Positions 7,905 to 15,925 of a DNA stretch of 27,785 nucleotides are shown here, one piece after another. How positions within the stretch are numbered: the first letter of the stretch is position 1; every line of letters begins with the position of its first letter. The stretch lies in NCBI GenBank assembly GCA_964587915.1, contig CAZPMK010000020.1, positions 1 through 27,785 on the forward strand. The letters run 5' to 3'. The notes beneath the pieces were generated by a model. That model ran no database searches. It had not been told where the DNA came from and saw nothing but the letters and a program-made list of their open reading frames with translations. A program made the position numbers and the translations under genes. The stretch comes from CAG-177 sp964587915 (lineage in GTDB: Bacteria > Bacillota > Clostridia > Oscillospirales > Acutalibacteraceae).

Positions 7905-8909
7905 ATGGAAAATACACAGCGTAAACCCATAGTTCTCAGTGCGATACAGCCGACCTCCGTGCCGACTCTCGGCAACTATCTCGGCGCTCTTAAAAATTGG
8001 AAGATGATGTGTGACGATTACGATTGCCTTTATGCCGTGGCGGATCTTCACGCTCTCACCGTTCATCCGGAGCCCGCAAAGCTCCGTCAGCAGACCCTTG
8101 AAATGTTCGCAACCATGCTTGCTATAGGTCTCGATCCCGAAAAGAATATTGTATTTATACAGAGCCATGTTCCCGCTCATGCGGAGCTTGCATGGATCCT
8201 CGACTGCTACACGCAATTCGGTGAAGCCTCGAGAATGACTCAATTCAAAGAAAAATCGCAGAAGCACGCCGATAACGTAAATGTCGGTCTGTTCGCTTAT
8301 CCCGTACTCATGGCTGCCGATATTCTGCTCTATCAGGCAAATTTCGTTCCCGTCGGAGCAGACCAAAAGCAGCATCTTGAAATTGCAAGAGATATCGCAA
8401 CCCGCTTTAACTCCATAAGAGGAAACACGTTTACCCTCCCCGAGCCGTTCATCGGCAAGGTCGGTGCAAGGGTAATGAGTCTGCAAGACCCCACTCAGAA
8501 AATGTCGAAGAGTGACCCCAATCCCAAGGCTTCAATATCGCTCATGGATACTCCCGAAGCGATACTCAAAAAGTTCAAATCCGCCGTTACCGACAGCGAA
8601 GCCTGCGTAAGATACGCCGAGGGCAAAGACGGAATAAACAACCTGATGTCCATATATTCGTGCTGTACGGGTCTTGACTACGCCGCCATCGAAAAAGAAT
8701 TTGAGGGCAAGGGCTACGGAGATTTCAAAGTTCGCGTTGCCGAGGCGGTAATTGAGGAGCTTCGCCCCGTTCAGGAAGAATACAAGCATCTCATCGAGGA
8801 TAAGCAGTATCTTCTCGACACCGCCGCCGCAGGTGCGGAAAAGGCGGCACGCATTGCAAACCGTACTCTGCTCAAGGCTAAGAAAAAAGTGGGACTTTTG
8901 CTCGGTTAA
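7905..8909 (+). CDS. trpS: tryptophan--tRNA ligase
   Basis: 334 residues, the usual length. Class I aminoacyl-tRNA synthetase that charges tRNA-Trp. The HIGH-equivalent is TLGNYLGA (21-28) after the typical SAIQPTSVP start, the AFQ-like region VGADQKQHLE (150-159) is present, and KMSKSDPN is at 199-206. GGAG lies seven bases before the ATG. It is the second gene of the aminotransferase operon, and no T-box or trp-related leader lies directly ahead. Downstream no good terminator is visible; only a short A-run/T-run (about 8914-8933) follows. Confidence 0.97.
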   Translation: MENTQRKPIVLSAIQPTSVPTLGNYLGALKNWKMMCDDYDCLYAVADLHALTVHPEPAKLRQQTLEMFATMLAIGLDPEKNIVFIQSHVPAHAELAWILDCYTQFGEASRMTQFKEKSQKHADNVNVGLFAYPVLMAADILLYQANFVPVGADQKQHLEIARDIATRFNSIRGNTFTLPEPFIGKVGARVMSLQDPTQKMSKSDPNPKASISLMDTPEAILKKFKSAVTDSEACVRYAEGKDGINNLMSIYSCCTGLDYAAIEKEFEGKGYGDFKVRVAEAVIEELRPVQEEYKHLIEDKQYLLDTAAAGAEKAARIANRTLLKAKKKVGLLLG

Positions 8910-8947
8910 GAATAAAAAAACGCCGCTTTTTTGTTAATTACGCCAAA

Positions 8948-8965
8948 CTTGCATAAATATTCAGA
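8948..8965 (+). promoter_or_regulatory. ARG box (ArgR/AhrC operator)
   Basis: CTTGCATAAATATTCAGA matches the ArgR consensus TNTGNATWWWWATNCANW at 17 of 18 positions; only the first base differs. It ends six bases before the -35 of the argG promoter. A weaker half-related sequence, TGTATAATTAACGCA (8992-9006), lies over the -10, about two helical pairs downstream, which could be a second low-affinity site. Confidence 0.8.
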
Positions 8966-8971
8966 AAAGAC

Positions 8972-8999
8972 TTGATTTTTTGAATATTACGTGTATAAT
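8972..8999 (+). promoter_or_regulatory. sigma-A promoter of argGH
   Basis: TTGATT (8972-8977), 16-base spacer, consensus TATAAT (8994-8999), 37 bases before the argG ATG. The ARG box lies immediately upstream. Confidence 0.85.
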
Positions 9000-9036
9000 T
9001 AACGCATAGAAAACAATATGAAACGGAGATATAAAC

Positions 9037-10260
9037 ATGAAAGAAATTAAAAAAGTTGTTCTTGCTTATTCGGGCGGACTTGATACATCAATAATCATCC
9101 CCTGGCTCAAAGAGAATTACAATAACTGCGAGGTTATCGCCGTATCAGGTGATGTCGGTCAGGGCACGGAGCTTGACGGTCTTGAAGAAAAAGCAATAAA
9201 AACAGGTGCATCAAAGCTCTATGTTGAGAATCTTCAGGATGAATTTGTAAGCGATTACATTTTCCCCACCCTTAAAGCCGGCGCCGTTTACGAAAAGGAT
9301 TATCTTCTCGGCACCTCCTTTGCTCGTCCCATCATTGCAAAGAGAATCGTTGAAATTGCAAAGGCAGAGGGTGCTGATGCAATCTGCCACGGCTGCACCG
9401 GCAAGGGCAACGATCAGGTAAGATTCGAGCTTGCAATTAAGGCATTTGCTCCCGAGATGGAAATCATCGCTCCCTGGAGAATTTGGAATATCAAATCCCG
9501 TGAAGAGGAAATCGAATATGCAGAGGCACACAACATTCCTCTTAAAATAAACCGTGAGACCAACTATTCAAAGGATAAGAACCTCTGGCATCTTTCTCAT
9601 GAGGGTCTTGACCTTGAGGATCCCGCAAACGAGCCGCAGTACAACAAGCCCGGCTTCCTTGAAATGGGCGTTTCTCCCGAGATGGCTCCCGATGAGGATA
9701 CCTACATTACCATCCACTTTGAAAAGGGCGTTCCCACCGCAGTCAACGGCAAGGAAATGGGCGGCGTTGAGCTTATCAAGTATCTTAACGAAGTCGGCGG
9801 CAAGAACGGTATCGGTCTCAACGACCTTGTTGAAAACAGACTTGTCGGCATGAAGTCAAGAGGCGTTTACGAAAATCCCGCAGGTGCAATCCTCTTCAGA
9901 GCACATGACGTTCTTGAAACCATCACTCTCGACAGAGATACTCAGCACTACAAGGAGATCGTTGCTCACCGTTTTGCAGAGCTTGTTTATTTCGGTCAGT
10001 GGTACACTCCCCTCAGAGAGGCTCTTTCGGCTTTTGTTGACAGCACTCAGCAGACCGTTACCGGCGATGTAAAGCTCAAGCTCTACAAGGGTAACATTAT
10101 CAATGCGGGCGTTACCTCTCCCTACACCCTTTACAGCGAGGATTTCGCAACATTCGATGCCGATGATGTTTACAATCAGAAGGATTCGGCAGGCTTCATC
10201 AATCTCTTCGGTCTTCCCATCAAGGTTAAGGCTATTCTTGAAGCGGAACGCAATAAATAA
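9037..10260 (+). CDS. argG: argininosuccinate synthase
   Basis: 407 residues, normal length. Joins citrulline and aspartate with ATP to argininosuccinate, the penultimate step of arginine synthesis, in the cytosol. The ATP pyrophosphatase P-loop AYSGGLDTS is at 10-18; ICHGCTGKGNDQVRFE is the typical signature region near residue 117-132. GGAG lies about nine bases before the ATG. First gene of the argGH operon; expression is probably set by arginine through the ARG box at 8948-8965. Confidence 0.98.
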   Translation: MKEIKKVVLAYSGGLDTSIIIPWLKENYNNCEVIAVSGDVGQGTELDGLEEKAIKTGASKLYVENLQDEFVSDYIFPTLKAGAVYEKDYLLGTSFARPIIAKRIVEIAKAEGADAICHGCTGKGNDQVRFELAIKAFAPEMEIIAPWRIWNIKSREEEIEYAEAHNIPLKINRETNYSKDKNLWHLSHEGLDLEDPANEPQYNKPGFLEMGVSPEMAPDEDTYITIHFEKGVPTAVNGKEMGGVELIKYLNEVGGKNGIGLNDLVENRLVGMKSRGVYENPAGAILFRAHDVLETITLDRDTQHYKEIVAHRFAELVYFGQWYTPLREALSAFVDSTQQTVTGDVKLKLYKGNIINAGVTSPYTLYSEDFATFDADDVYNQKDSAGFINLFGLPIKVKAILEAERNK

Positions 10261-10268
10261 AAATCAAA

Positions 10269-10290
10269 CGAGGCGGCTGATGCCGCCTTG
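10269..10290 (+). other. hairpin between argG and argH
   Basis: AGGCGGC-TGAT-GCCGCCT (10271-10288) forms a 7-bp perfect stem with a tetraloop, extendable by a G-U and a C-G pair. No T-run follows, so it is more likely an RNA processing or stability element than a terminator. Confidence 0.6.
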
Positions 10291-10309
10291 TGTCGTATAG
10301 GAGATAAAC

Positions 10310-11623
10310 ATGAAACTTTGGGCAGGACGCTTTTCAAAGGAAGCGGATAAAAAAACCAACGATTTTAACTCATCCGTCGCAACGGATTCAAGAATGTACG
10401 CCCACGACATTGAGGGCAGTATAGCCCATGTTACAATGCTTGCAGCAAAGGGAATCATCCCTGCCGAGGACGGTGCGGCTATCAGCGCAGAGCTTGCAAA
10501 AATCAAGTCGGAAATCGCTGACGGCACTCTTGCAATCGACCCGAACGCCGAGGATATTCACACCTTTATTGAGCAGACCTTGACCGAACGCATAGGCGAT
10601 GCGGGAAAGAGACTGCACACGGGCAGAAGCAGAAACGATCAGGTTGCACTTGACGTAAGGCTCTATCTGCGTGACGAATGCGACAAAATTCTTTCTCTCA
10701 TAAAAGAGCTGATTGATGCCCTTGATGCAAAGGGAAACGAATACGCCGATGCGATAATGCCCGGCTACACACATTTACAGCGAGCTCAGCCGATAACCTT
10801 TAAGACTCATCTTTTTGCATATACGGAAATGCTCCGCCGTGACCTTGGCAGAATAGAGGATGCAAAAAAGCGTATGAACTCCTCCCCCTTGGGAAGCGGT
10901 GCTCTTGCGGGCACGACCTATCCCATAGACAGAGCGATGACCGCCGAGCTTCTCGGCTTTGATTCATTCACCGCAAGCACGCTTGACGGCGTTGCCGACA
11001 GGGATTTCTGCATTGAGCTTGCCTGTGCTCTTTCGCTCGTCATGGTGCATCTTTCACGCCTGTGCGAGGAGATAATTCTCTGGTGCTCTTGGGAATTCAA
11101 GTTTGTTGAGCTTGACGATGCTTTTTCGACAGGCTCGAGCATAATGCCTCAGAAGAAAAACCCCGACATTGCGGAGCTTGTCAGAGGCAAGAGCGGCAGA
11201 GTATTCGGCGATTTGATGACACTTTTGACCGTCATGAAGGGTCTTCCGCTTGCATACAACAAGGATATGCAGGAGGATAAGGATGCGATTTTTGATGCGT
11301 TCGACACGGTGAACATCTGCCTTGTTACGCTCATTCCGATGATTTCCACAATGAAAGCAATTCCCGAAAACATGAGAAAAGCGGCGGCGGGCGGCTTCAT
11401 CAATGCTACCGACTGTGCCGATTATCTCGTATCAAAGGGACTGCCGTTCCGTGATGCCTATAAAGCAACGGGCGAGCTTGTGGCACTGTGCATACGCACG
11501 GGCAAAACGCTTGAAACGCTCGAGCTTTCGGAATATCAAGGCGTTTGCGAGCTTTTCGATGACGGTGTATACGATGCGATAAAGCTCGAAAACTGCGTTA
11601 AACGCAGAGGTCTTATGAAATAA
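10310..11623 (+). CDS. argH: argininosuccinate lyase with short C-terminus
   Basis: 437 residues. Splits argininosuccinate to arginine and fumarate, last step of the pathway. Conserved elements of the fumarase/aspartase superfamily are TGRSRNDQVA (104-113), PGYTHLQRAQP (151-161, with the catalytic-region His155) and the signature GSSIMPQKKNP (275-285, catalytic Ser in the SS pair). Family members are commonly about 455-465 residues and end with a GG-containing segment after the C(V/L)xxR motif; here the protein stops at NCVKRRGLMK, about 20 residues early. The +1 and +2 frames after the stop do not restore the missing segment. GGAG precedes the ATG. 49 bases after argG. Confidence 0.96.
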   Translation: MKLWAGRFSKEADKKTNDFNSSVATDSRMYAHDIEGSIAHVTMLAAKGIIPAEDGAAISAELAKIKSEIADGTLAIDPNAEDIHTFIEQTLTERIGDAGKRLHTGRSRNDQVALDVRLYLRDECDKILSLIKELIDALDAKGNEYADAIMPGYTHLQRAQPITFKTHLFAYTEMLRRDLGRIEDAKKRMNSSPLGSGALAGTTYPIDRAMTAELLGFDSFTASTLDGVADRDFCIELACALSLVMVHLSRLCEEIILWCSWEFKFVELDDAFSTGSSIMPQKKNPDIAELVRGKSGRVFGDLMTLLTVMKGLPLAYNKDMQEDKDAIFDAFDTVNICLVTLIPMISTMKAIPENMRKAAAGGFINATDCADYLVSKGLPFRDAYKATGELVALCIRTGKTLETLELSEYQGVCELFDDGVYDAIKLENCVKRRGLMK

Positions 11624-11641
11624 CAAGCGAATATCAAAAAG

Positions 11642-11675
11642 CGGACCGCCTCATTTGAAGCGGTCCGTAATTTTT
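11642..11675. terminator. bidirectional terminator between argH and the DUF4474 genes
   Basis: CGGACCGC / GCGGTCCG (11642-11649 and 11660-11667) with a 10-base loop. On the plus strand TAATTTTTT follows, and on the minus strand the stem is followed by CTTTTTG, so the hairpin can end both convergent transcripts. Confidence 0.9.
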
Positions 11676-11683
11676 TCTGTTTA

Positions 11684-12724
11684 TCAGCCCTCGTAGCCTA
11701 CGAAGCAATCGTGGTAAATAGTTGACCAGAGAACATAGACATCCTTGCCGTTCTGATAGTAGGTATCATCGGGAAGCTGAGTTGCACTTGTTGCACGGGC
11801 AAAGCCGCAAGCCTTGAGTCCCTCAACAAAAATGTCTGCCATTTCCTGAGTCTTGAGAGTGATTCTGCCCTTAACCTTGATTTCGGTTCTGGGAATGTTA
11901 TACTTGGTAAGCTGACCCTTTACGAAGCCGGTTGCCCACCAATAGCTGTCATAAGGTCTTGTGAACACCTTGACATACTTGCCGGGGTTATCCTTGGTAT
12001 TGCTGAAATAACAGTCAAGCTGCATCTTGAGCCAGTCGCTTTGGTCAGCACAATTATAGTGGTTTACAGAGCCGTTTTCGTTCTTGTATGTTCCCTCGGG
12101 AGCGGTGTAAACGCCGATCTCAGCACCGACAAGAAGCCAGCCGTACTGACCCTTCCAGAACTGGATCATCCAATCCTTGTGCTCATAAGTAAAGCGGATA
12201 CGAATCTGGTCGATGAGCATTGAGGCACCGGTAGCAAGATTGTCGTAAATCTCGTTGTAGCCCGCATTCTTCTGCCAGCAATCCTTATCATCGCAGTAGT
12301 AGTAGTCCTTTTCAACATCTTTTCTGTAACCGAGAAGCTGATACGGTCCGCCTATTGCATCGTCAACAATGGTATTCATGCTGCCCGACTTTTTGGTTGT
12401 GGTGACGGGAGTATTCTTCTTGGTGGTCGTAACCTTATTATTATTGGTATTCTTCTTTGTTGTAGGAGTCTTTTTAGCGGTTGCCTTTGTAATGTCGGCA
12501 ATCTGCTTTATTGTTTCGCTGACACTCAAATCCTCCGAGGAAGGCTCAACGGAATCATTGTTTACGGGAACGTATGTGGGATACTCGTATTCGGGCTGAG
12601 TTGTAGGAACGGTCGTGCTCTCCTCAACCACCGTGAAATGTCTGACAATGGGTACCGCCGCGACCGCCGCACCGATTATGACAACGGCAGCTATCGCAAG
12701 GGCAATAATCTTGGTTTTGCTCAT
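11684..12724 (-). CDS. membrane-anchored DUF4474-type protein, copy 2
   Basis: 346 residues. One N-terminal hydrophobic helix (about 5-25) without a lipobox or obvious cleavage site is followed by a Thr/Lys/Pro-rich linker (35-115, with repeated TTK and TKK units) and a C-terminal domain (about 120-346). The domain has FTYEHKDWMIQFWKGQYG (178-195), GAEIGVYTAPEG (200-211), HYNCADQSDW (222-231) and WWATGF (262-267). I recall these WKGQYG/EIGVY features as DUF4474, a family of unknown function; this was not searched. Topology suggests an extracellular domain tethered to the membrane. AAGGAGG precedes the ATG. It is a paralogue of the gene 57 bases upstream and probably shares its transcript. Confidence 0.85.
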   Translation of the reverse strand: MSKTKIIALAIAAVVIIGAAVAAVPIVRHFTVVEESTTVPTTQPEYEYPTYVPVNNDSVEPSSEDLSVSETIKQIADITKATAKKTPTTKKNTNNNKVTTTKKNTPVTTTKKSGSMNTIVDDAIGGPYQLLGYRKDVEKDYYYCDDKDCWQKNAGYNEIYDNLATGASMLIDQIRIRFTYEHKDWMIQFWKGQYGWLLVGAEIGVYTAPEGTYKNENGSVNHYNCADQSDWLKMQLDCYFSNTKDNPGKYVKVFTRPYDSYWWATGFVKGQLTKYNIPRTEIKVKGRITLKTQEMADIFVEGLKACGFARATSATQLPDDTYYQNGKDVYVLWSTIYHDCFVGYEG

Positions 12725-12781
12725 TGTTTTTCCTCCTTGAACGTACTCCTGAAAGAAGCCGAATTATTTTTGTTGTCCGTT

Positions 12782-13828
12782 TTATCTGGCATCCTGCCAA
12801 ATGTATATAACATCCTTGCCGTAAATCTTGTAGGTATCGGGAATCTCGGGATTGAACGTACCTGCAAGAGTGAAGCCTGCTTTATCAAGAGCACCGGCAA
12901 AAGCCTGTGCCTGCTCCGTATCCTTAAAGGTGATGCGGCTGAGAAGTCTCAAATCAGAGGAATCATTCTTATTCTTGAGTGATCCGTCAACGTAGCCCGT
13001 CTGCCACCAATGCTCCGAGTAGTTTCTCGTAAACTGAGGCAGGTAAACGCCGTCGTTGTTCTCATTCCAAAGAATGGTCATCTCCATATCGAGCCAATCT
13101 TCTTCGCTCGCACAGTTGTAGTGGTCGTAATTTCCCGCCTTGGGTCTTGTATAAAGACCTACCTCGCCGCCTATGGTGCCGAGCCTGCCGGAAATGTACT
13201 GACCTTTCCAGAGCTGAATTCTGTATGCCTTGCCCTGATAGGTGAACGGGAGCTTTACAGTATCAATGGTGAAGTCGATGAGACCTGCTCCCCAATCATA
13301 AAGCGAATTGTAGCCGAAATCCTTTTGAACGCAATCGGGATCGGTATCATCATTATAAATATATTCTTTCAGTCCGATTACATCGTAGCCCATTCTCATA
13401 AGACCCGAGAAAGACATATCGTTGGGGAGATTTCCCGTGGGAGCAACAACCTGCTGATTACTGCTTGCAGAGCCGTGTGCCATATCATCCTCATCAAGAA
13501 CGGGAACCGTCGGCTGTTCTTTTTTGGTGGTCGAAGGCTTTGTAGTCTTTTCGTTCTTGGGCTGAGTAGCCTCTTCTTTTTTGCTCGCTGTAACGTCATC
13601 GTTGATAACCTGAGCTATCGTGGTGGTTATGCTGCTGAAAATCGACTCGGTCGGCGGCTCGTAGTAGTACGGAGACTGTGTGGGAGCATCCGTAGCAACG
13701 GTCCCGTCAACGGGAACGCTTCCGCCGTTATGCAGCTTGACACCGAGAACCGCCGCAATTGCAACAAGTGCAACGGCAACAACGGATATCGCTATAACGG
13801 GCAGGTTTACTCCTTTCTTCTCGCTCAT
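12782..13828 (-). CDS. membrane-anchored DUF4474-type protein, copy 1
   Basis: 348 residues from ATG at 13828; an in-frame TTG six bases earlier is less likely because AGGAAG sits six bases before the ATG. One hydrophobic helix (about 9-31), a Thr/Pro/Lys-rich linker (35-130), then a domain with FGYNSLYD (171-178), FTYQGKAYRIQLWKGQY (195-211), GGEVGLYTRPK (220-230), HYNCASEEDW (236-245), FTRNYSEHWWQTGYV (266-280) and YGKDVIYIW (336-344). Each block has a counterpart at the same place in the next gene, so the two arose by duplication. Function unknown. It lies 84 bases after the tmRNA on the same strand with no clear promoter of its own. Confidence 0.85.
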   Translation of the reverse strand: MSEKKGVNLPVIAISVVAVALVAIAAVLGVKLHNGGSVPVDGTVATDAPTQSPYYYEPPTESIFSSITTTIAQVINDDVTASKKEEATQPKNEKTTKPSTTKKEQPTVPVLDEDDMAHGSASSNQQVVAPTGNLPNDMSFSGLMRMGYDVIGLKEYIYNDDTDPDCVQKDFGYNSLYDWGAGLIDFTIDTVKLPFTYQGKAYRIQLWKGQYISGRLGTIGGEVGLYTRPKAGNYDHYNCASEEDWLDMEMTILWNENNDGVYLPQFTRNYSEHWWQTGYVDGSLKNKNDSSDLRLLSRITFKDTEQAQAFAGALDKAGFTLAGTFNPEIPDTYKIYGKDVIYIWQDAR

Positions 13829-13878
13829 ATGCAACTTCCTTTCATCCTTAATCTCATCTGTCTTTTCTCTTTGCTTGA

Positions 13879-13908
13879 TTTTTCGGCTTCGCCGAGGAAG
13901 CCGAAAAA
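13879..13908 (-). other. 12-bp hairpin just after the tmRNA 3' end
   Basis: TTTTTCGGCTTC / GAAGCCGAAAAA (13879-13890 and 13897-13908) with a six-base loop starts three bases after the tmRNA CCA. On the minus strand no T-run follows the stem (the T-run is in the 5' arm), so termination here may be partial and allow read-through to the DUF4474 genes. It could also guide 3' processing. Confidence 0.6.
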
Positions 13909-13911
13909 ATT

Positions 13912-14260
13912 TGGTGGAGATGGCGGTAATCGAAACCGCGTCCGAAAAACCCTTGCAGGGACTTTCTACGAGTGTATCCGGTCTTTTAACATTCCCTCAC
14001 GCAAGCGCCGACAGGCAGGCTCGAGCGGTTGGTAGACAGATTATTCATGACGGGCTATCAGCCGTTACCCGTTCACGTTCACTGCTAATCGACGCCTCGT
14101 TGCCGGCCGCAGTATTCCGACAGGAGACGGCTGCTTAATTAAGCAGCAAGAGCAACTGTATTGTTGTCGTTTAATTTTGAAAATTGCGGATTATTAAGCG
14201 GTCCCGCCCCGCTACTCGCTTATCCGTGTTCGGATTCCCCGTCGAAATCCTTTCATCCCC
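13912..14260 (-). ncRNA. ssrA: transfer-messenger RNA (tmRNA)
   Basis: 349 nt with encoded CCA (13912-13914). tmRNA rescues stalled ribosomes in trans-translation together with SmpB. The 5' acceptor GGGGATG pairs with the 3' CATCTCC (one G-U), the 5' region has the typical GGATTTCGACGGGG, and the T-arm is GCGGT-TTCGATT-ACCGC. The tag reading frame ends AAC GAC AAC AAT ACA GTT GCT CTT GCT GCT TAA (14171 down to 14139), giving ...NDNNTVALAA, close to the Bacillus VALAA ending. The codon where translation resumes is not certain. The tag end lies in the palindrome GCTGCTTAATTAAGCAGC. smpB ends only five bases before the tmRNA 5' end. Confidence 0.95.
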
Positions 14261-14265
14261 GTTTA

Positions 14266-14724
14266 TCATTTACGCAAATTGCGTTCAATGGTGCGTTGGG
14301 CATCTCTTTTTGCCGCCGTTTCACGCTTATCGTAGAGCTTTTTGCCCTTGCAAAGCCCGATTTCGAGCTTCGCTCTGCCGTTTTTGAAATAAACGCTCAG
14401 CGGAATTATCGCAAGACCGTCTTGCTTGACCTGTGCATACAGCCGTCTTATTTCTTTTTTGTGAAGAAGCAGACGCTTTGTTCGCATCGGGTCGCGGTTA
14501 AAAATATTGCCGTGCTCGTAGGGACTTATGTGAATGCCGTTTGCGAACATCTCTCCGTCCTTGACGAAGCACCACGAATCCTTCAAATTGATTTTGCCTT
14601 GCCGAATGGATTTGACCTCGGTTCCGAAAAGCTCGATGCCCGCTTCCAGCTTTTCAAGCACAAAATAATCATGATATGCTTTTTTATTCTGTGCCGTGAG
14701 CTTTATTGCTTGGTTTTTTTCCAT
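14266..14724 (-). CDS. smpB: SsrA-binding protein SmpB
   Basis: 152 residues, the usual size. Small basic OB-fold protein that binds tmRNA and brings it to stalled ribosomes. Typical features are AQNKKAYHDYFVLEKLEAGI (11-30), GTEVKSIRQGKINLKDSW (34-51), SPYEHGN (67-73), RLLLHKKEI (84-92) and a basic C-terminal tail (KRDAQRTIERNLRK). AAAGGA lies upstream of the ATG. The gene is followed by ssrA after five bases, so tmRNA may be cut from a joint transcript or started inside smpB. The 151-base gap upstream is AT-rich with a TACAAT candidate -10 but no convincing -35. Confidence 0.97.
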   Translation of the reverse strand: MEKNQAIKLTAQNKKAYHDYFVLEKLEAGIELFGTEVKSIRQGKINLKDSWCFVKDGEMFANGIHISPYEHGNIFNRDPMRTKRLLLHKKEIRRLYAQVKQDGLAIIPLSVYFKNGRAKLEIGLCKGKKLYDKRETAAKRDAQRTIERNLRK

Positions 14725-14875
14725 CTGCTTTCCTTTCCGAGAATTACTCCGTCAACAAATAAGTGTCACAAAAATGCGTTTTTGTTGCATACAAAATAAA
14801 AAATTTTATAAAATAATTTAACAGACTAATTGTAACACATATTCGGTAAAAATACTTCACAAATATTTATTATTT

Positions 14876-15322
14876 TTATTTTGATTTTATGCTAAATTTA
14901 CCATTTTGACGGTGCTCTGCCGTTCTCTTGCGGGAATAGAAATCTCTTTTTGCCTTTTTCTCCTCCGCTTCACGCTTTGCCGCCGCCGCTCTCTTGGCTT
15001 TAACTCTCGAAAGAGGCTTGCCTTTCTTTGCGGGCTTTTTCTTCTTCTCGTTTTCTTCGGTTTTTTCTTTATAAAGAACTATACTGCCGCCGACGACCTG
15101 AACGACCTCGCTCTCCGTCGCCTGTGCCAGCTTTTCGGCAAAGGCACGGGGTGACTCGGGAGCACTGTCAAGCAGTACCTTGAGCTTTATAAGCTCCCTT
15201 TTTCTGAGAGCATCCGCCGTCTGAGCCGCAAGAGCCTCGGAAAATCCGCCCTTACCTATTTGAAACAGCGGTTCAAGGCTGTTTGCCTGTGCTCTGAGAA
15301 GTGCTCTTTCTTTGCTTGTCAT
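14876..15322 (-). CDS. YhbY/CRM-domain RNA-binding protein with basic tail
   Basis: 148 residues. The N-terminal CRM domain (about 1-97) has the IGKGG loop (17-22) expected for RNA contact and ends with VVQVVGGSIVLYK; members associate with pre-50S ribosomal particles. Residues 100-148 are a strongly Lys/Arg-rich extension (KKKKPAKKGK, KRAAAAKREAEEKKAKR), making the protein longer than the about 97-residue Bacillus and E. coli homologues. The start overlaps the rdgB stop in ATGA, implying translational coupling. Ribosome assembly is the likely role by family. Confidence 0.92.
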   Translation of the reverse strand: MTSKERALLRAQANSLEPLFQIGKGGFSEALAAQTADALRKRELIKLKVLLDSAPESPRAFAEKLAQATESEVVQVVGGSIVLYKEKTEENEKKKKPAKKGKPLSRVKAKRAAAAKREAEEKKAKRDFYSRKRTAEHRQNGKFSIKSK

Positions 15323-15921
15323 TTATTTATCTCTCCAATCCTGCGGGCTAATTCAATACCCGCCTTGCCTCTGTGACTTATGGCATCCTTTTCGCTTGCG
15401 GTGAGCTGTGCCATGGTTTTTTCTCCGCCGTATTCCTCGGGCAAAAACAGCGGGTCATATCCGAAGCCGCCCTCGCCGATTTCCGTAAAGCCTATTTTTC
15501 CTCTGCATTCGCCTCTGACGGTAATCGTTCTGCCGTCGGGATAAGCACAGCATATAACGCTGACATAGCCCGCGCCTCTGTCCTCAATCCTCACTCCGTC
15601 AAGCTCTGCAAGCAGCTTTTTGTTGTTGGCATCGTCATTTCCGTGACCGCCCGAATATCTTGCGGAATACACTCCGGGAGCACCGCCGAGATAATCAACT
15701 GCAAGTCCCGAATCGTCCGCAATACAAGGCATTCCGCTTTCAAGACAGCCGCTCTTTGCTTTAAGCATGGCATTTTCTTCAAAGGTGGTGCCTGTTTCCT
15801 CAACATCGGTAAGCTCCACGCCGACCTCCTCGGCAAGCAGGACATTGACTCCGATGGGGGAAAGTATCCTGTGAAGCTCATCTCTCTTTTTCATATTATG
15901 GGTCGCTATAATATAATCCAT
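15319..15921 (-). CDS. rdgB: XTP/dITP diphosphatase (RdgB/HAM1 family)
   Basis: 200 residues from ATG at 15921. Cleans ITP, dITP and XTP from the nucleotide pool by hydrolysing them to monophosphates. The substrate loop is THNMKKRDEL (7-16), followed by FEENAMLKA and the metal-site region DDSGLAVDYLGGAPGVYSARYSG (split here as DDSGLAVD and GVYSARYSG). The open frame extends to 15981, but that part overlaps ftsY and the conserved protein start is MDYIIATHN. The SD-like GAGGA lies within the last codons of ftsY, four bases before whose stop the gap begins. Third gene after dnaA and ftsY. Confidence 0.95.
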   Translation of the reverse strand: MDYIIATHNMKKRDELHRILSPIGVNVLLAEEVGVELTDVEETGTTFEENAMLKAKSGCLESGMPCIADDSGLAVDYLGGAPGVYSARYSGGHGNDDANNKKLLAELDGVRIEDRGAGYVSVICCAYPDGRTITVRGECRGKIGFTEIGEGGFGYDPLFLPEEYGGEKTMAQLTASEKDAISHRGKAGIELARRIGEINK

Positions 15922-15925
15922 ACCG

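Noticed and set aside
8914..8933. terminator after trpS
   Set aside because: A-run and T-run flank a few GC bases, but no real GC stem forms.
11624..11641. frameshift at the end of argH
   Set aside because: Neither alternative frame encodes the expected GG-containing C-terminal segment before the terminator.
13010..14035. 341-codon plus-strand ORF over a DUF4474 gene and the tmRNA
   Set aside because: It crosses the tmRNA and lies antisense to a conserved domain; no start signal.
14139..14190. exact start of the tmRNA tag
   Set aside because: The frame is clear at the NDNNTVALAA end, but several upstream codons could be the resume codon, so I give no full tag.
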